Assembly: GCA_947359465.1 (NCBI GenBank)
Contig: OX375873.1
Span: 74,712,278-74,776,277 of the forward strand
Direction of reading: 5' to 3'
Length of the DNA: 64,000 bases
From: Metellina segmentata
Lineage: Eukaryota > Arthropoda > Arachnida > Araneae > Tetragnathidae
Shown: piece by piece, positions 10,111 to 19,754 of the stretch
Layout: every line of letters starts with the position of its first letter
Position numbering within the stretch: the stretch's first letter is position 1
The notes under the pieces: model-generated
Told to the model about the DNA's origin: nothing
Databases searched by the model: none
Seen by the model: the letters and a program-made list of their open reading frames with translations, nothing else
Made by a program: the position numbers and the translations under genes

Positions 10111-11794
10111 TAGTGTTAAATACTAATAAGGATGAATATATAAATATTTTGGTCGTGTATAAAAACATTTAGTAGAGTTAATAGCTAAAAATGGTATTCA
10201 GCTTTAAATTAAAGAAATGAGTAATCAAAATTGAGCAACCAAACTCATGAAAGTTAAGCTTGTAATTGTCAATCTTCAAAACTATGTTTTTCAAGAAAGG
10301 AAGAAGCTTGTATTTAACTTCATACTTAAGATATTCATTCAATTCAGTAATTTTCAAAAACTTATAACTCAAAACATTGTCAAACGTGTCAGAACAATTA
10401 AACTCAAGAGAATGTATGTGTACTCTTTTTTCTGTGTCCGTAAGACTTTCCTGGAATGCATACGTCAATTTACTTGACATTGTTTTGAGATAGCTTGGGC
10501 AAGTTTTGCCCTTGCGACATAAGCCAATCCCAACTAATCAACAAACTAGATGTTCGTGAAAATGAAATACTTTTCAACACAACTTTTCAAAGACTCATAT
10601 CAAACCACTGATTTGGGCACTCTTATGTTGATTTTGGGATTACATTACTAATACGCAGAAGGCCGTATTTAGGCATACATTACCAATGAACGTTAAGTAA
10701 ATTAAGAATAACGAAGTCAAATATACGAGAAGAATGAAAAAGTATCCTTGCTTGAAACATCAATCCACAAAGCACACTTGTAATTAGCGTCTCGTATTTT
10801 CATTAACTTATGGCTTACACTTCTCTATTATTGAAGACGAAAAGAACCGAGACATCGAGAATAGTCAATTAAACATGAGTTTCAAGGTACCTCTGTTCCC
10901 TCTCCGATACATAATTTAACGGAAATCTCCACCATTTTCTGCCAGTTATACGTCGATCCCATTACTGACGGTCGAACTTTTATCTATAAATATTTATTAA
11001 TGCTTTGATGCGAAAGCAGCGTCCTTTCCTACTTTCTGGCATTAATAAGCACTGGAGTCACAGTACCTAGGAAATGGCGGGATGACGCTTTTCTTATTCG
11101 CCTGTCACTTTGCAGCCTCCACACTCTAATTTACGCGTCAAATGGAGTCTCGCTGTTGCCAGTGTCTGATATGCGCTAAGGAACCTATCGAAACGGGGTC
11201 TTGCTTGATACCTTAAACTATATCCTGGTCTGTTTTTTCCTGTGTTTGGGTAAATTCTGACGATGGTTCAGCTTGATCTGTTTTCAGAACAATTCTAATT
11301 TTATGTGTATGTCTGTGTATTGCCAATAGACAACTCACAAACATCAGTTAAGTTAATTAACTGGAGAAATACAGCCAGCCATTGGCGACGGTTCATAATC
11401 AAGCCATAGACGTGAAATATAAGTGGATTGAGCATTGCTATTGAGAGGAACATCAAGAAGTCTGACCACACATGTCGATTAGCTGTCATGTGAGTGATCT
11501 GCTCATGGTTGGCCTATTTGGCATCTTATCGCATCTTTTGGCTATGCAGCAACTTATGACCGGGTAGATGTGTGAATGATTATTTCTATACATTGGCGTC
11601 AAATATGGTGAAATCTAAAAACTCTATTGGGCTGCATAGGCCAATCAGATTACTAATCAATGCTAATGTTTAGTTCCACCCGTATAAGTAAATATTCTAA
11701 GGATTATAATTAGTTTGGCTCATAAATAGGTTATAATTACACACTTTACTGTGATATTTCCTCTATGGATCAACCTCAAAGAGAAAAGTCTGAT
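10111..11794. other. No gene recognised
   Basis: The part 10860-11220 is less AT-rich and has no repeat similarity within the window, so a regulatory or conserved element cannot be excluded. The short frames at 10178-10480 lie on both strands of the same AT-rich segment and lack protein-like features. Confidence 0.5.
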
Positions 11795-11950
11795 GACAAC
11801 ATTTCTTAACTTTAAACCACAGTCAGAAAACGAGATCAACGGCTACGTTGGCACGCCACTTCCCACACCAAGCGAACGTGAGGACGAAGCAATCATGAAA
11901 AATTTTAAGTGCACCAGCCCCCACGTACAAGATGGTCCTTGATAGGATCG
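11795..11950 (-). repeat. tRNA-derived SINE, old fragment
   Basis: Reverse-strand SINE body: GATGACAACATTTCTTAACT, then TTTAAACCACAGTCAG and a GGCACGCCACTTCCCACACC-like block. These correspond to GTTGTC, GGTTCAAAATTACG and GTGTGGAAGTTTGG of the family. Confidence 0.55.
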
Positions 11951-12565
11951 AGTTTAGAACTCACAGCCCTCCTGTTGGAAATTTACTATTTTTCCAATTG
12001 GGATTCTTTGACACATTTTGGAAAATGAATATGTTTAAAGCAATTCAAATTATTTCCAGTAACTTTTAAACAAACTTTAAATATTAAAGTTTCCGTTTTT
12101 GGATATATTAAGAAACCATGACACGGCAGCCTGCTCAGTTGGTGTAAGGCTGCTCGATACGATCTTTAACAGACCTTATCATGATCTCAGGGCTTTGGAA
12201 TAAAGTAATCTAAAGTAAACCACTTTATAAATAAAAGTATTTCATTTATTCAAGTGTGTTGAGTTTGATTGCGTTCATATACTTATTTGTGTACATATAT
12301 TCTCTTATAAATCGCAGTCAACTAAGTTACTTGCAAGAAACGTTTTAATTGAGAGAAGAAAGAACTACACACACACAGAATTACTTTGAAGAATAAAGCC
12401 TTCGCCTACTAGAGCATAGTTAATCATTTTTTTAATATCCTGTGCGTGGGAAACTTCCCCCTGTTAAAGTAGGATGGTGAGTGACTCTATTCACTTGGTG
12501 TTCGTCTCTGTTTTTTCTAAAGATAATTTAATTCAGGTAATAAAACCTCTGACGATCAATAACAA
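11951..12565. other. No gene recognised
   Basis: CAGCCTGCTCAGTTGGTGTA at about 12127 has an A-box-like look, but no matching B box or tRNA fold follows. Confidence 0.5.
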
Positions 12566-12700
12566 TCAATTGTAAATGTAGATAGATTAATTAACGTCGC
12601 ACTGAAGCAAGACGATGGGCTATTCGCAAAGATCCGAGGACAACACCACGTAATTTTGAACCAACTCACAACCTTTTGGCTGATAATCAATGTCTCTACC
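12566..12700 (-). repeat. tRNA-derived SINE, 3-prime fragment
   Basis: Reverse orientation: TTAATTAACGTCGCACTG, GGGCTATTCGCAAAGATCCG and AGGACAACACCACGTAATTT match the tail half of the family. Confidence 0.75.
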
Positions 12701-12734
12701 AACTGGGATACTGCAGCACTTAAAACGGTAAGTA

Positions 12735-12965
12735 GGTATTTTAATTACGTCAAACTGGAGCTAAATTATTATTACAAATGGCAATGGTCGAGATGATACC
12801 AGAAGAGAAAGATCCGAGGAGGACACCTCATAATTTTTTACCACGGTCAGATGACGTGGTCAAAACCTGAGTTGGCATTCCATTCCTAACTTTCACACCA
12901 CGCCAGCGTAGGGACACTTGATGCCACAAGAGATTTCGCTTGCATCCGCGTCCATTAATACGATT
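12735..12965 (-). repeat. tRNA-derived SINE, partial copy
   Basis: Reverse orientation, starting with AATTACGTCAAACTGGAGC. It continues through GATCCGAGGAGGACACCTCA, CCACGGTCAGATGACG and the GGCATTCCATTCC/ACACCACGCCAGCGT body. It lies next to another copy in the same orientation. Confidence 0.75.
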
Positions 12966-13242
12966 GTGTTTATACCAGGTTTCAAAAAAGTCCTTTGGCT
13001 GCTACCAACTTACAGCGGCTCGGATAGTTAATATAATCAACAATACTGATAGCGAATATGTGAGAGTGGCCGTGTGGTGTCCACTGAGGTAGACAAGATG
13101 GATTGATTCAATCTTACTCGTGTTTTCCTTGTTGTGTTCAATCCTCCAAGTGTTTTCTACGTGCTATCTCGTTTATAGCGATCTAGAACTATGTTCTCTA
13201 CGGTGAAAATTCTACTGAGTAAGAAAGCTAGCAGATGAATTA

Positions 13243-13961
13243 TACAGGGTGTCCATAAAATAATGTCCCAGTTTCAATGGTATATTATAACAGTTTAATT
13301 TAGACTATTTACAGCAAATCATATATAAAATTGAAGGTAAACTCACCTAGTTTTACTTACAAATGTTCAATATGTGTATCTTAAGTTTTACTGCACACAT
13401 CCAACCTAAATTCCAATTATTCCCACAGTTTGGTTAACAAGTCCGGAGCAATAGCATCTTCAATTCTGTGTATCAACTCTGGCAAATGATTAGGTAGCGG
13501 CGGAACGTAAACACGTAGATCTTTTATAAATCCCCAAAGGAAAAAATCGCATGGCGTTATGTCAGGTGAACATGGAGGCCAGCGAAAAAGAGCTCTGTCG
13601 TCTCGACCATTATGACCAATTCAACGGTCAGGAACTTCGAAGTTCAACCACTCCCGTACAAAAAGATTCCAATGGGGAAGGGCTCCATCCTGTTGCTAAA
13701 TAAAGTTTACAGGTTCACCCTCTATTAACTGGGGAAAGAGCCATTCTTTCAACATATCCAGATAAGCCACCCTTGTTACGGTAAGAATTGAATTTAAGGT
13801 TGGATGTGTGCCATATAACTAAAGGTGCACATATTGAACGTTTGTAAGAAAACCTAGGTGAGTTTACTTTCAATTTGATACATTATTTGCTATAAATAGT
13901 CTAAATTAAAATGTTATAAAATATCATTGAAACTGGGACATTCTTTTATGGACACTCTGTA
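13243..13961 (-). mobile_element. IS630-Tc1-mariner type element with ~170-bp inverted repeats
   Basis: TA-flanked element of about 715 bp. The left end is CAGGGTGTCCATAAAATAAT and the right end, in reverse complement, is CAGAGTGTCCATAAAAGAAT. Inverted similarity runs about 170 bp inward (13245-13413 against 13791-13959), and part of the 3-prime coding sequence is present in both arms. The centre encodes the end of a transposase on the minus strand. The size shows it is a deletion derivative. Confidence 0.85.
13384..13796 (-). pseudogene. Transposase relic with SPDITPCDFFLWG motif
   Basis: Minus-strand reading gives TVTRVAYLDMLKEWLFPQL, then a QQDGALPHWN block with the second catalytic Asp. 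It continues with VREWLNFEVPDR and FRWPPCSPDITPCDFFLWG, where the family carries its last acidic residue. It ends FIKDLRVYVPPLPNHLPEL and, near 13400, FRLDVC. This order matches a transposase group very common in arthropod genomes, related to IS630/mariner. There are in-frame stops before QQDG, after PDR and before LEFRLDVC, so it is dead. The N-terminal DNA-binding domain and first catalytic Asp are deleted. Identification is from remembered motifs, not a search. Confidence 0.8.
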
Positions 13962-15177
13962 TTATATGTGATCTTTCGCAATGTGTTTTTTACAATAACA
14001 ATATAACATTACGCCCAAGATTAATTAGTCAACATTAACATTCACATACAAACTCTTTTTTCAATTTGAAAATGATCTTTCCGTAAATCATAACAATTCA
14101 AAATTTCTCTTTCGGATCGAATTACAGCGTGTTGATTCTATGTGACAGGAATTTTGCAGATAAGAATATGTCTATCTCAAAAAACTTATTAATAAGAGTT
14201 AGATATGTTCATTTCAGAGAGGTCCATCCAATAACTTCATTTTTCTTAATAAATCGGAAAAAAATTATTTCGATTTCTTTAGTATTTCTAATAGCTGTTA
14301 GAAGGAAAACACTTGACAGTGAGTACATTGGCAGTGGAAAAAGTAAGTAAGAAAGGATGTGCGTCAAAGTATTTTTCTTCAGAGAGTTTCCATTTTTTCA
14401 ATGGCACTCAAGCATACAAAAGTCAAAGTTAGTGTCATTTAACGGAGTGTGATTGATTTTTCGATATCGATCGCAGGAGTAAAGTTGTATAAAAAGGAAA
14501 CGGTCAGTAGGCAGAATTTGACATCCGAAACAAATTGAATTCCTCGAAACTGTCAGATGTCGTAACACTTTGACGTTTTCCTATCAAGTACTTTAACGTT
14601 AAGGGAAGAAAGTGACATGACATTTGAAGTTCCTCAACCTCTATGTATTGTGCAGCGTTGAGGACTTTACTTGATAACAATAGTAATTTCTTTGTCACAA
14701 AGAGGTTTACAAAGTTTGAATGCTTTGAAGAGCGAAGTAGAACTTTTATAATAAATTTACCTGGAAGTTTGCTTTAAAAATTTAGCGTAAATCCGGATCT
14801 AAATATTTAGTTTTGTCAAATTCTATGCATGGTGGTAAATAATTTTGAAATTGGTATTTGGAAATATAAAAAATTGAATGTATCTATTCAATTTTTGAAC
14901 ATACTTAAGTATTATTTGATCGGATATAATCTCACATTTGAGGTTCTGATATTTGCTTACTTTTTTACACTAGAAATATATATGTTTTTTAATTATTTCT
15001 TCGATACGTCTCTTTACTCGTCAAAGTAACTATCGATACACAAAAGTGGGGAATTTGTAAAGATTACGAAGAACGGTATTAAGGCCTTCGTGTTAATTAG
15101 TTTACTACACCTTTTTCTCCCAATTCCCATACATTACAAAGCAATCTCCATTCGTTTGCTATACGAATCTTTTCTCT
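13962..15177. other. No gene recognised
   Basis: AT-rich sequence with no coding or repeat signal that I could support. Confidence 0.6.
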
Positions 15178-15533
15178 CATCTCCTTTGTGGCCGACCAAC
15201 CGGTATAGTGGTTAAGGTGTTAGCCTCTAGATCGGAAGGTTCCTGGTTCGAATCCGGGTGCGGACATGGATGTTTGTAAGCGTACGGTGTAGAGGCGGCT
15301 GGTGCACCTTAAATCTGTCGTGGCCGAAAGTCCTCACGTTGGGTTGGCGTGGAAGTTTGGAGAGTGGGGTGCCAGCTCAGGTGTTGCTTCGTCATCTGAC
15401 CGTGGTTCAAAATTACGAGGTGTTGTCCTCGGATCTTTCCCTTAAGGGATTGATCCCGGACCGTCGTCAATAGCCCTTTGTGTTGCTCTAGTACGACGTA
15501 AACAAAAAATTACCAATTACCATCTCCTTTGTG
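15178..15533 (+). repeat. Full-length tRNA-derived SINE with 13-bp target duplication
   Basis: The SINE runs 15191-15520. Its head carries an A-box-like GGTATAGTGGTTAAGG and a perfect B box GGTTCGAATCC (15245-15255), both internal RNA polymerase III promoter elements. The body follows (TGTCGTGGCCGAAAGTCC, GTGGAAGTTTGGAGAG), and the tail is an A-rich ATTACC repeat rather than poly-A. CATCTCCTTTGTG flanks it perfectly at 15178-15190 and 15521-15533. It has no protein product, so it depends on a LINE reverse transcriptase. The 71-codon frame inside it is fortuitous. Confidence 0.95.
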
Positions 15534-15759
15534 AATGTGTTCTAGCATCGAAACATTTGACAGCTATTTCAAGGCCTCGGTAGAGCGATTGGAAGTGTAA
15601 AGAGTTAGCAATTGGATAGTTTCGAGTTGGAAACTTTGTTCAACCAAAGACCGTTGTACGTTTATTCGAGGGAGTATCAATAAGTAACGCACATAATGTA
15701 AAAAAATAATAATAAAAGCAATTAATGACGATAAGAAACAGATATGAAAATATTACCTA

Positions 15760-15942
15760 TTTATTACTTTTCCACATAATTTCCTTGCATGTTGAGGCAT
15801 TTTTCCCAACGATGGATCAGTTTAAAAATCCCGGTCTCATAAAACACCGCCGGCTGCGAGAAGAGCCACCTTCGCACGGCCCGTTTGAGTGCCGTCGTCA
15901 GAGTCAAACTTCTTACCGGCAAGGAACTTCTTTATGGGTCCA
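15760..15942 (-). pseudogene. Mariner transposase, extreme C terminus (left arm)
   Basis: The minus strand encodes FGPIKKFLAGKKFDSDDGTQ, then VRRWLFSQPAVFYETGI and FKLIHRWEKCLNMQGNYVEK, ending in a stop. The FGPLKKFL...F..D and RWEKCL...G.Y.EK blocks are the typical ending of mariner transposases, as in the SETMAR transposase domain. A frameshift lies between the two blocks (near 15880). No catalytic residue is retained in this piece. Confidence 0.75.
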
Positions 15943-15959
15943 AAGCGCAGTGCGACAAA

Positions 15960-16155
15960 TCAACACATTCGACTGCTGCACGGCATCGCTCGTCCGCATG
16001 TATCGTGCAAAAGTGCAGGGTTTCGGTTGGGAAGTTTTGGAGCACTCTCCATACAGCCTGTCCAGCACCCTTCGATTTCCATCTGTTTGGACCCATTAAG
16101 AAGTTCCTTGAGGGTAAGAAGTTTGATTCTAACGACGGCACTCATATCTTTTAAT
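15960..16155 (+). pseudogene. Mariner transposase, catalytic-half fragment (right arm)
   Basis: The plus strand encodes a damaged version of LLHDNARPHV (seen as LLHGIARPHV near 15984). It continues with WEVLEHSPYS after a frameshift, then DFHLFGPIKKFLEGKKFDSN. In mariners these blocks carry the second and third catalytic Asp residues (DD34D). The first of the two has been lost here and the second sits in a frameshifted stretch. Several overlapping short frames on both strands are readings of this one relic. Confidence 0.75.
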
Positions 16156-16454
16156 ACTTTCATATCTGTTTCCTATTGTCATTAATTGCTTTTGTTATAA
16201 TTATTTTTTACATTATGAGCGTTACTTATTGATACTCTCTCGTGCAAATCGTTGTGGCTTCAAATTCTCACGTTGACGTAATTGGGATGTTTGCGGAGTG
16301 GAATGCCTGCTCAGGTGTTGACCTCGTCATTTGATCTTGGTTCAGATTACGTGGTGTTGTCCTCGAATCTTTATATTGGTGATTGACCCTGGACCGTCGC
16401 CAATAGCCCGTTATGTTGTTCTAGTGTGATGTTAATTAATTACCATTACCATCT

Positions 16455-17037
16455 ATAGATATTTTGTTAAATATACATAAAGAATCAATTTTGCATATTA
16501 TTAAATACGTTTAGGAAGAAGCCTCTAGCCAAGAAGTTGAAGAGAGCCTGTGTCTACTCTCTGAAAGTCAAGTGAATTGTTGTGCAATGGATTTGATGTC
16601 ATTGTGGAATCTCCAGTAATGTGGCCGCGGATTCCATATTTAAAAGATGCACATATCTCCAGTCTAACTTTATTGAGACGTCATACAAATATCACGTCTC
16701 TTTTCTTTGTTAATAAATTAACAGATTTCCTCTCCAACTTCACAAATCAAATCAAATACAAACCATGTTGGAAGTGGCACACCCGTCTGGGCGATTTTCA
16801 AAGGTTGTTGTCGCTTTTCGTCAAAAATGATAAAAAAAGGTTACTGGATACAAAAATTTATTAATTATTATTTATATTCCATTTGTTTATAAAAACAAAG
16901 TACTTCAGAACGGAGACTCGTGTGCGGCGGAACTGCTGTACAAATTGCACGCAAGTTGGACGTGCATCGCCCCAGCGGCGCTGGAGGCATGTGTGCACTG
17001 CTCCATTGGATCTAATGTATCTCATACCGCACTTGCG
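16455..17037. other. No gene recognised
   Basis: Mostly AT-rich. The part 16905-17037 is GC-rich with many CpG and GCGG/CCGC runs, and probably belongs to the element whose end is at 17038-17089. Confidence 0.5.
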
Positions 17038-17089
17038 TTGCGGCAGCGGGGCCGCACGTAGAAAAACCGGATGTGTGCACCGAGCCTTA
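17038..17089 (+). repeat. GC-rich transposon-like end, copy 1
   Basis: Ends GAAAAACCGGATGTGTGCAC then CGAGCCTTA, preceded by GGCAGCGGGGCCGCAC. It matches 17607-17656 in the same orientation. The family is unknown, and the left ends were not found. Confidence 0.55.
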
Positions 17090-17280
17090 GTCTGTCGTGA
17101 TCTGAAATGATCTTACATTTGCATGGTGTGGAGGTTTGAAGAGTAGGGTTTCAGCTCAAGCGTGACCTCATCATCGTGTTTCAAAATTGTGTGGTGTTGC
17201 CCTCGGATTTTTCCCTTCTTGCTTGATACTAGACCGATTGACCGCTGCGTTGCTCTAGGCGACTTTAATTAAAATACATA
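17090..17280 (+). repeat. tRNA-derived SINE, old 3-prime fragment
   Basis: TCTGTCGTGATCTGAAATGA leads into GCATGGTGTGGAGGTTTGAA, GTTTCAAAATTGTGTGGTGT and TTGCTCTAGGCGACTTTAAT. It abuts the GC-rich end described above. Confidence 0.75.
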
Positions 17281-17399
17281 TCCCCCAATAAGATGCTAAA
17301 CGAGATAGAGCTCTATTAGTGCGGAGCATACAGACAGATGAGAAGCTCAAAAATAAAGAGACTGAGCAATGAGCATGAGAAAAGAGACGCTATAGTATG

Positions 17400-17590
17400 A
17401 TCTCAGAAGGGTATGTCACATGGACTGGCGAATTTCTTGGGTCGATTGGCTATCGAAGCGCAGACTAGTATTCTTAACCAATGAATAATTTGTCCCACAT
17501 CATGCTTTTCCCCACAACTATGCAACAGATCTTCGAGACGAAAAACCGGTAGGAACAGAATGAAGCTGCACGTTTCATGGTTATGTGTGC
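17400..17590. repeat. Dispersed repeat R2, copy 1
   Basis: Aligns loosely with 60640-60850 in the same orientation. Shared landmarks are GTCACRTGG, GATTSGYTATCGAAGCG, GACTAGTATT and the CATGCKTTTCCCCA block. No protein is convincingly encoded, and the 73-codon minus-strand frame is not preserved in the second copy. Confidence 0.55.
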
Positions 17591-17606
17591 ATAGTTGGGC
17601 TTCGGT

Positions 17607-17656
17607 GCCGCAGTGGCGCCGCACTTTGAAAAACCGGATGTGTGCATCGGGCCTTA
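17607..17656 (+). repeat. GC-rich transposon-like end, copy 2
   Basis: GCCGCAGTGGCGCCGCAC, then AAAAACCGGATGTGTGCATC and GGGCCTTA. Same orientation as the copy at 17038-17089, so the two are not inverted ends of one element. Confidence 0.55.
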
Positions 17657-17783
17657 ATATCCACCAGCCCTTTTGTACGCGTGGGTCTGGTTAGATTCAA
17701 ATTCACAAATCTACAGTTGTAGTCCATTACTCTTCCAACCGGACTACCGTGGTCGGTCGCCCGGTTGGACCCCTTACCTACGC

Positions 17784-17810
17784 AATAACGGTCGCGGTCC
17801 GACCGTTATT
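17784..17810. repeat. Perfect 11-bp stem hairpin
   Basis: AATAACGGTCG and its exact reverse complement CGACCGTTATT flank a 5-base loop CGGTC. It sits just outside the split SINE at 17816. No T-run follows, so it is not an obvious terminator-like site. Confidence 0.8.
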
Positions 17811-17815
17811 GAGTA

Positions 17816-19180
17816 CATAGGTATTTTAATTAGCGTCGCACTGGAGCAACACAACGGTCTACTTGCCACGGTCCGGGATGCAATCGCGGAAACCCTCACG
17901 CTTTGAGCACTCCTTGGCGAGTTGGCGATATAAAGCACTTCGAGAACCGAAAGCTGGGGAAATTGGCAATTCTTCTCAATTTCTCGAGCAACTCTACTAA
18001 GTTGTTTGGAAGATCGCCATTTTTTTCTCGCTGAGTGCTATGATTTTCAGTCTGATTTTTTTTAGGATATTCTATGTATATTATGTTGACATTCAAAATA
18101 TAACAACATTATTTTTGTTTTACTTTATCTCTCTCTATTGTAACTACTTCGTAATATTGGTTGATATAAGAAGCAGGCGGTATAAGAAGTACCCCATGTA
18201 AACAAATTGTATATGTTTACATTTATTTGCAATTTAGTCAATCAATTGCGTTTCGTTATGATTTTTACAATATAAAATGATCACTTACTCTAAAACTCGT
18301 CAAATAGAAAGAGTTGATGAGAATGTATTTGTTTAAGATGCGAGTGGGGAGGCGGATAAATTAATTACGTTGTTTATTATGGAAATTATTCGCCTTTATA
18401 ACCCAAGTGTTTTTATTTTCGTAATATACTTTCTTACGAATCAAATCTCTTGCCTTGATCGCATACTTAATATAATCCCGCCACTGTTTGGGGACACAAC
18501 TAGTAGTAGATATTTTTTATATTAGTAAAAGCAGTTATCAATAATAAGTATCAAGATTTAACTAAAGTAATTTTTTGTAAACAAATACACTTCTAGATTA
18601 GATTTACTCATTTGAGCTCAAGAGTACAAAATTTAAATTGAAAAAATATTCTATTTTGACTGTTTTCAATAACTTTTTTCGAAACAAAGCTTTTTCTAAC
18701 TCATATCCTCTATAATTATAGCATTTGTATTTGGGCTGTTAAGGAGACAGAAATTTTTTATACATGTATTATTCTCAAAGGAAAAAAATATTTAAAATTG
18801 TTTTATTTCATATTTATTGTTTAAAATATTAGGGTGTGTCACAAAAACATATATTATTTTATGTATTTAATATATATTTGTAGCTGAGGTAAAACATTTA
18901 AAACAGAAAAAAAAACCTGTAATAAAAAGATTCCTTTCTGAGTCAACAGATGGCGGCAAGAGGGTATATGAAAATGTCGTCTTGTCTCGCGTGGCCCGAT
19001 ATAGTTCTCGCAGTTGGCGATACAGCCGGCTTTCGCCAACTCGCCAAGGAGTGCTGAAAGCGTGAGGGATTCCGAAAATGGGTCCGGGATACAACCCGGA
19101 AGGAAATATCTGGGGACAATTCCACGTAATTTTGAACCACGGTCAGATGGCGAAGTCACGCATGAGCTGCCCGTTTTTGG
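17816..19180 (-). repeat. Old SINE split by a 1.18-kb inverted-repeat element
   Basis: Two minus-strand SINE pieces face each other across the insertion: the tail half at 17816-17890 and the body at 19072-19180 (AATTCCACGTAATTTTGAAC, CCACGGTCAGATGGCG). Both contain GGTCCGGGATRCAAYC. That is a duplicated SINE segment of roughly 20 bp at the insertion point, or the overlap of two separate copies. Confidence 0.65.
17891..19071. mobile_element. Non-autonomous element with ~38-bp inverted repeats
   Basis: The left end is AACCCTCACGCTTTGAGCAC and the right end, in reverse complement, is AATCCCTCACGCTTTCAGCA. Both continue TCCTTGGCGAGTTGGCGA, with one substitution and one indel across about 38 bp. 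The interior is AT-rich and I see no transposase in it. The three overlapping frames at 18854-19159 are shadows of the inverted repeat and SINE. The superfamily was not recognised. Confidence 0.7.
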
Positions 19181-19754
19181 CAGACCCTTGTCTTTACTCT
19201 AATAGTCTGAATTATAACTTCTTGATTATTTGTATTCATCCATTTATTTACTTTGCTGACTTGTATTTTGTATTTATGTCCCCTATGCGAGAGGGCTTTT
19301 GACAATTGACATCGGAATTCGAAATAAAAAAGCGAAGAAATAAACTTATGGATTACACATATTTCCGACTTAAAGCAACAGTAGGATAATTTTATACTTG
19401 AATTGATTATCTAACCATTTTTCTAATGGAATCTATCCAAGAGAAATATGCAGCTCAAATTAATTGTGGAAATATTCCTTTAAATTCAACGCCTAGTTCC
19501 TTAAAATTGCCACAAATCATATTTTGAGTTTGACATCTTCATTATCGCACTTATTTCATACCGTTTTGTTTAATAAGTCAATTTCTTTGTTTTTTCTTGT
19601 ATCATCTTTTAAAGCTTTTGTCTTAAACATTCGTTTTTTTAATTCAATAGTTTAATTCCTTAGTTATTAACAAAAAATTGCTCTAAACAACTTTATTTTT
19701 AATTTTTGAAAAACAAATTTGAAAACACAGCACATTTTTGCTTTATTTGAAATA

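Larger units (their letters stand above)
15669..16241. mobile_element. Mariner-derived foldback element inside a SINE
   Basis: The outer inverted arms begin AGGGAGTATCAATAAGTAAC and, in reverse complement, AGAGAGTATCAATAAGTAAC. They stay similar for about 85 bp. Further in, a second inverted stretch (15884-15942 against 16083-16142) encodes the same mariner C-terminal peptide on both strands. The right arm lacks about 120 bp present in the left arm. Both ends therefore derive from the 3-prime end of a mariner element. No clear TA duplication was seen at the borders. Confidence 0.8.
15583..16454 (+). repeat. Old tRNA-derived SINE split by an inverted-repeat element
   Basis: The 5-prime half (15583-15668) ends in CAACCAAAGACCGTTGTACG. 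The 3-prime half resumes at about 16242 with AAATCGTTGTGGC and runs through GGTGTTGTCCTCGAATC and AATAGCCCGTTATGTTG to ATTACCATTACCAT at 16454. Joined, the halves line up with the copy at 9612. The 573-bp interruption is described separately. Confidence 0.8.

Noticed and set aside
12127..12165. A possible tRNA start, CTCAGTTGGTGTAAGG
   Set aside because: No B box or acceptor-stem complement follows at tRNA distance.
15191..15262. A tRNA gene (A and B boxes, tRNA-like head)
   Set aside because: It is the head of a SINE. The 3-prime side continues into the SINE body with no mature tRNA end, and an identical arrangement recurs at 30073.
15258..15473. A 71-codon frame with a near-identical 65-codon partner at 30152-30349, looking like a conserved small protein
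   Set aside because: Both are readings through the body of the same SINE family. The similarity is at DNA level and the frame is broken in older copies.
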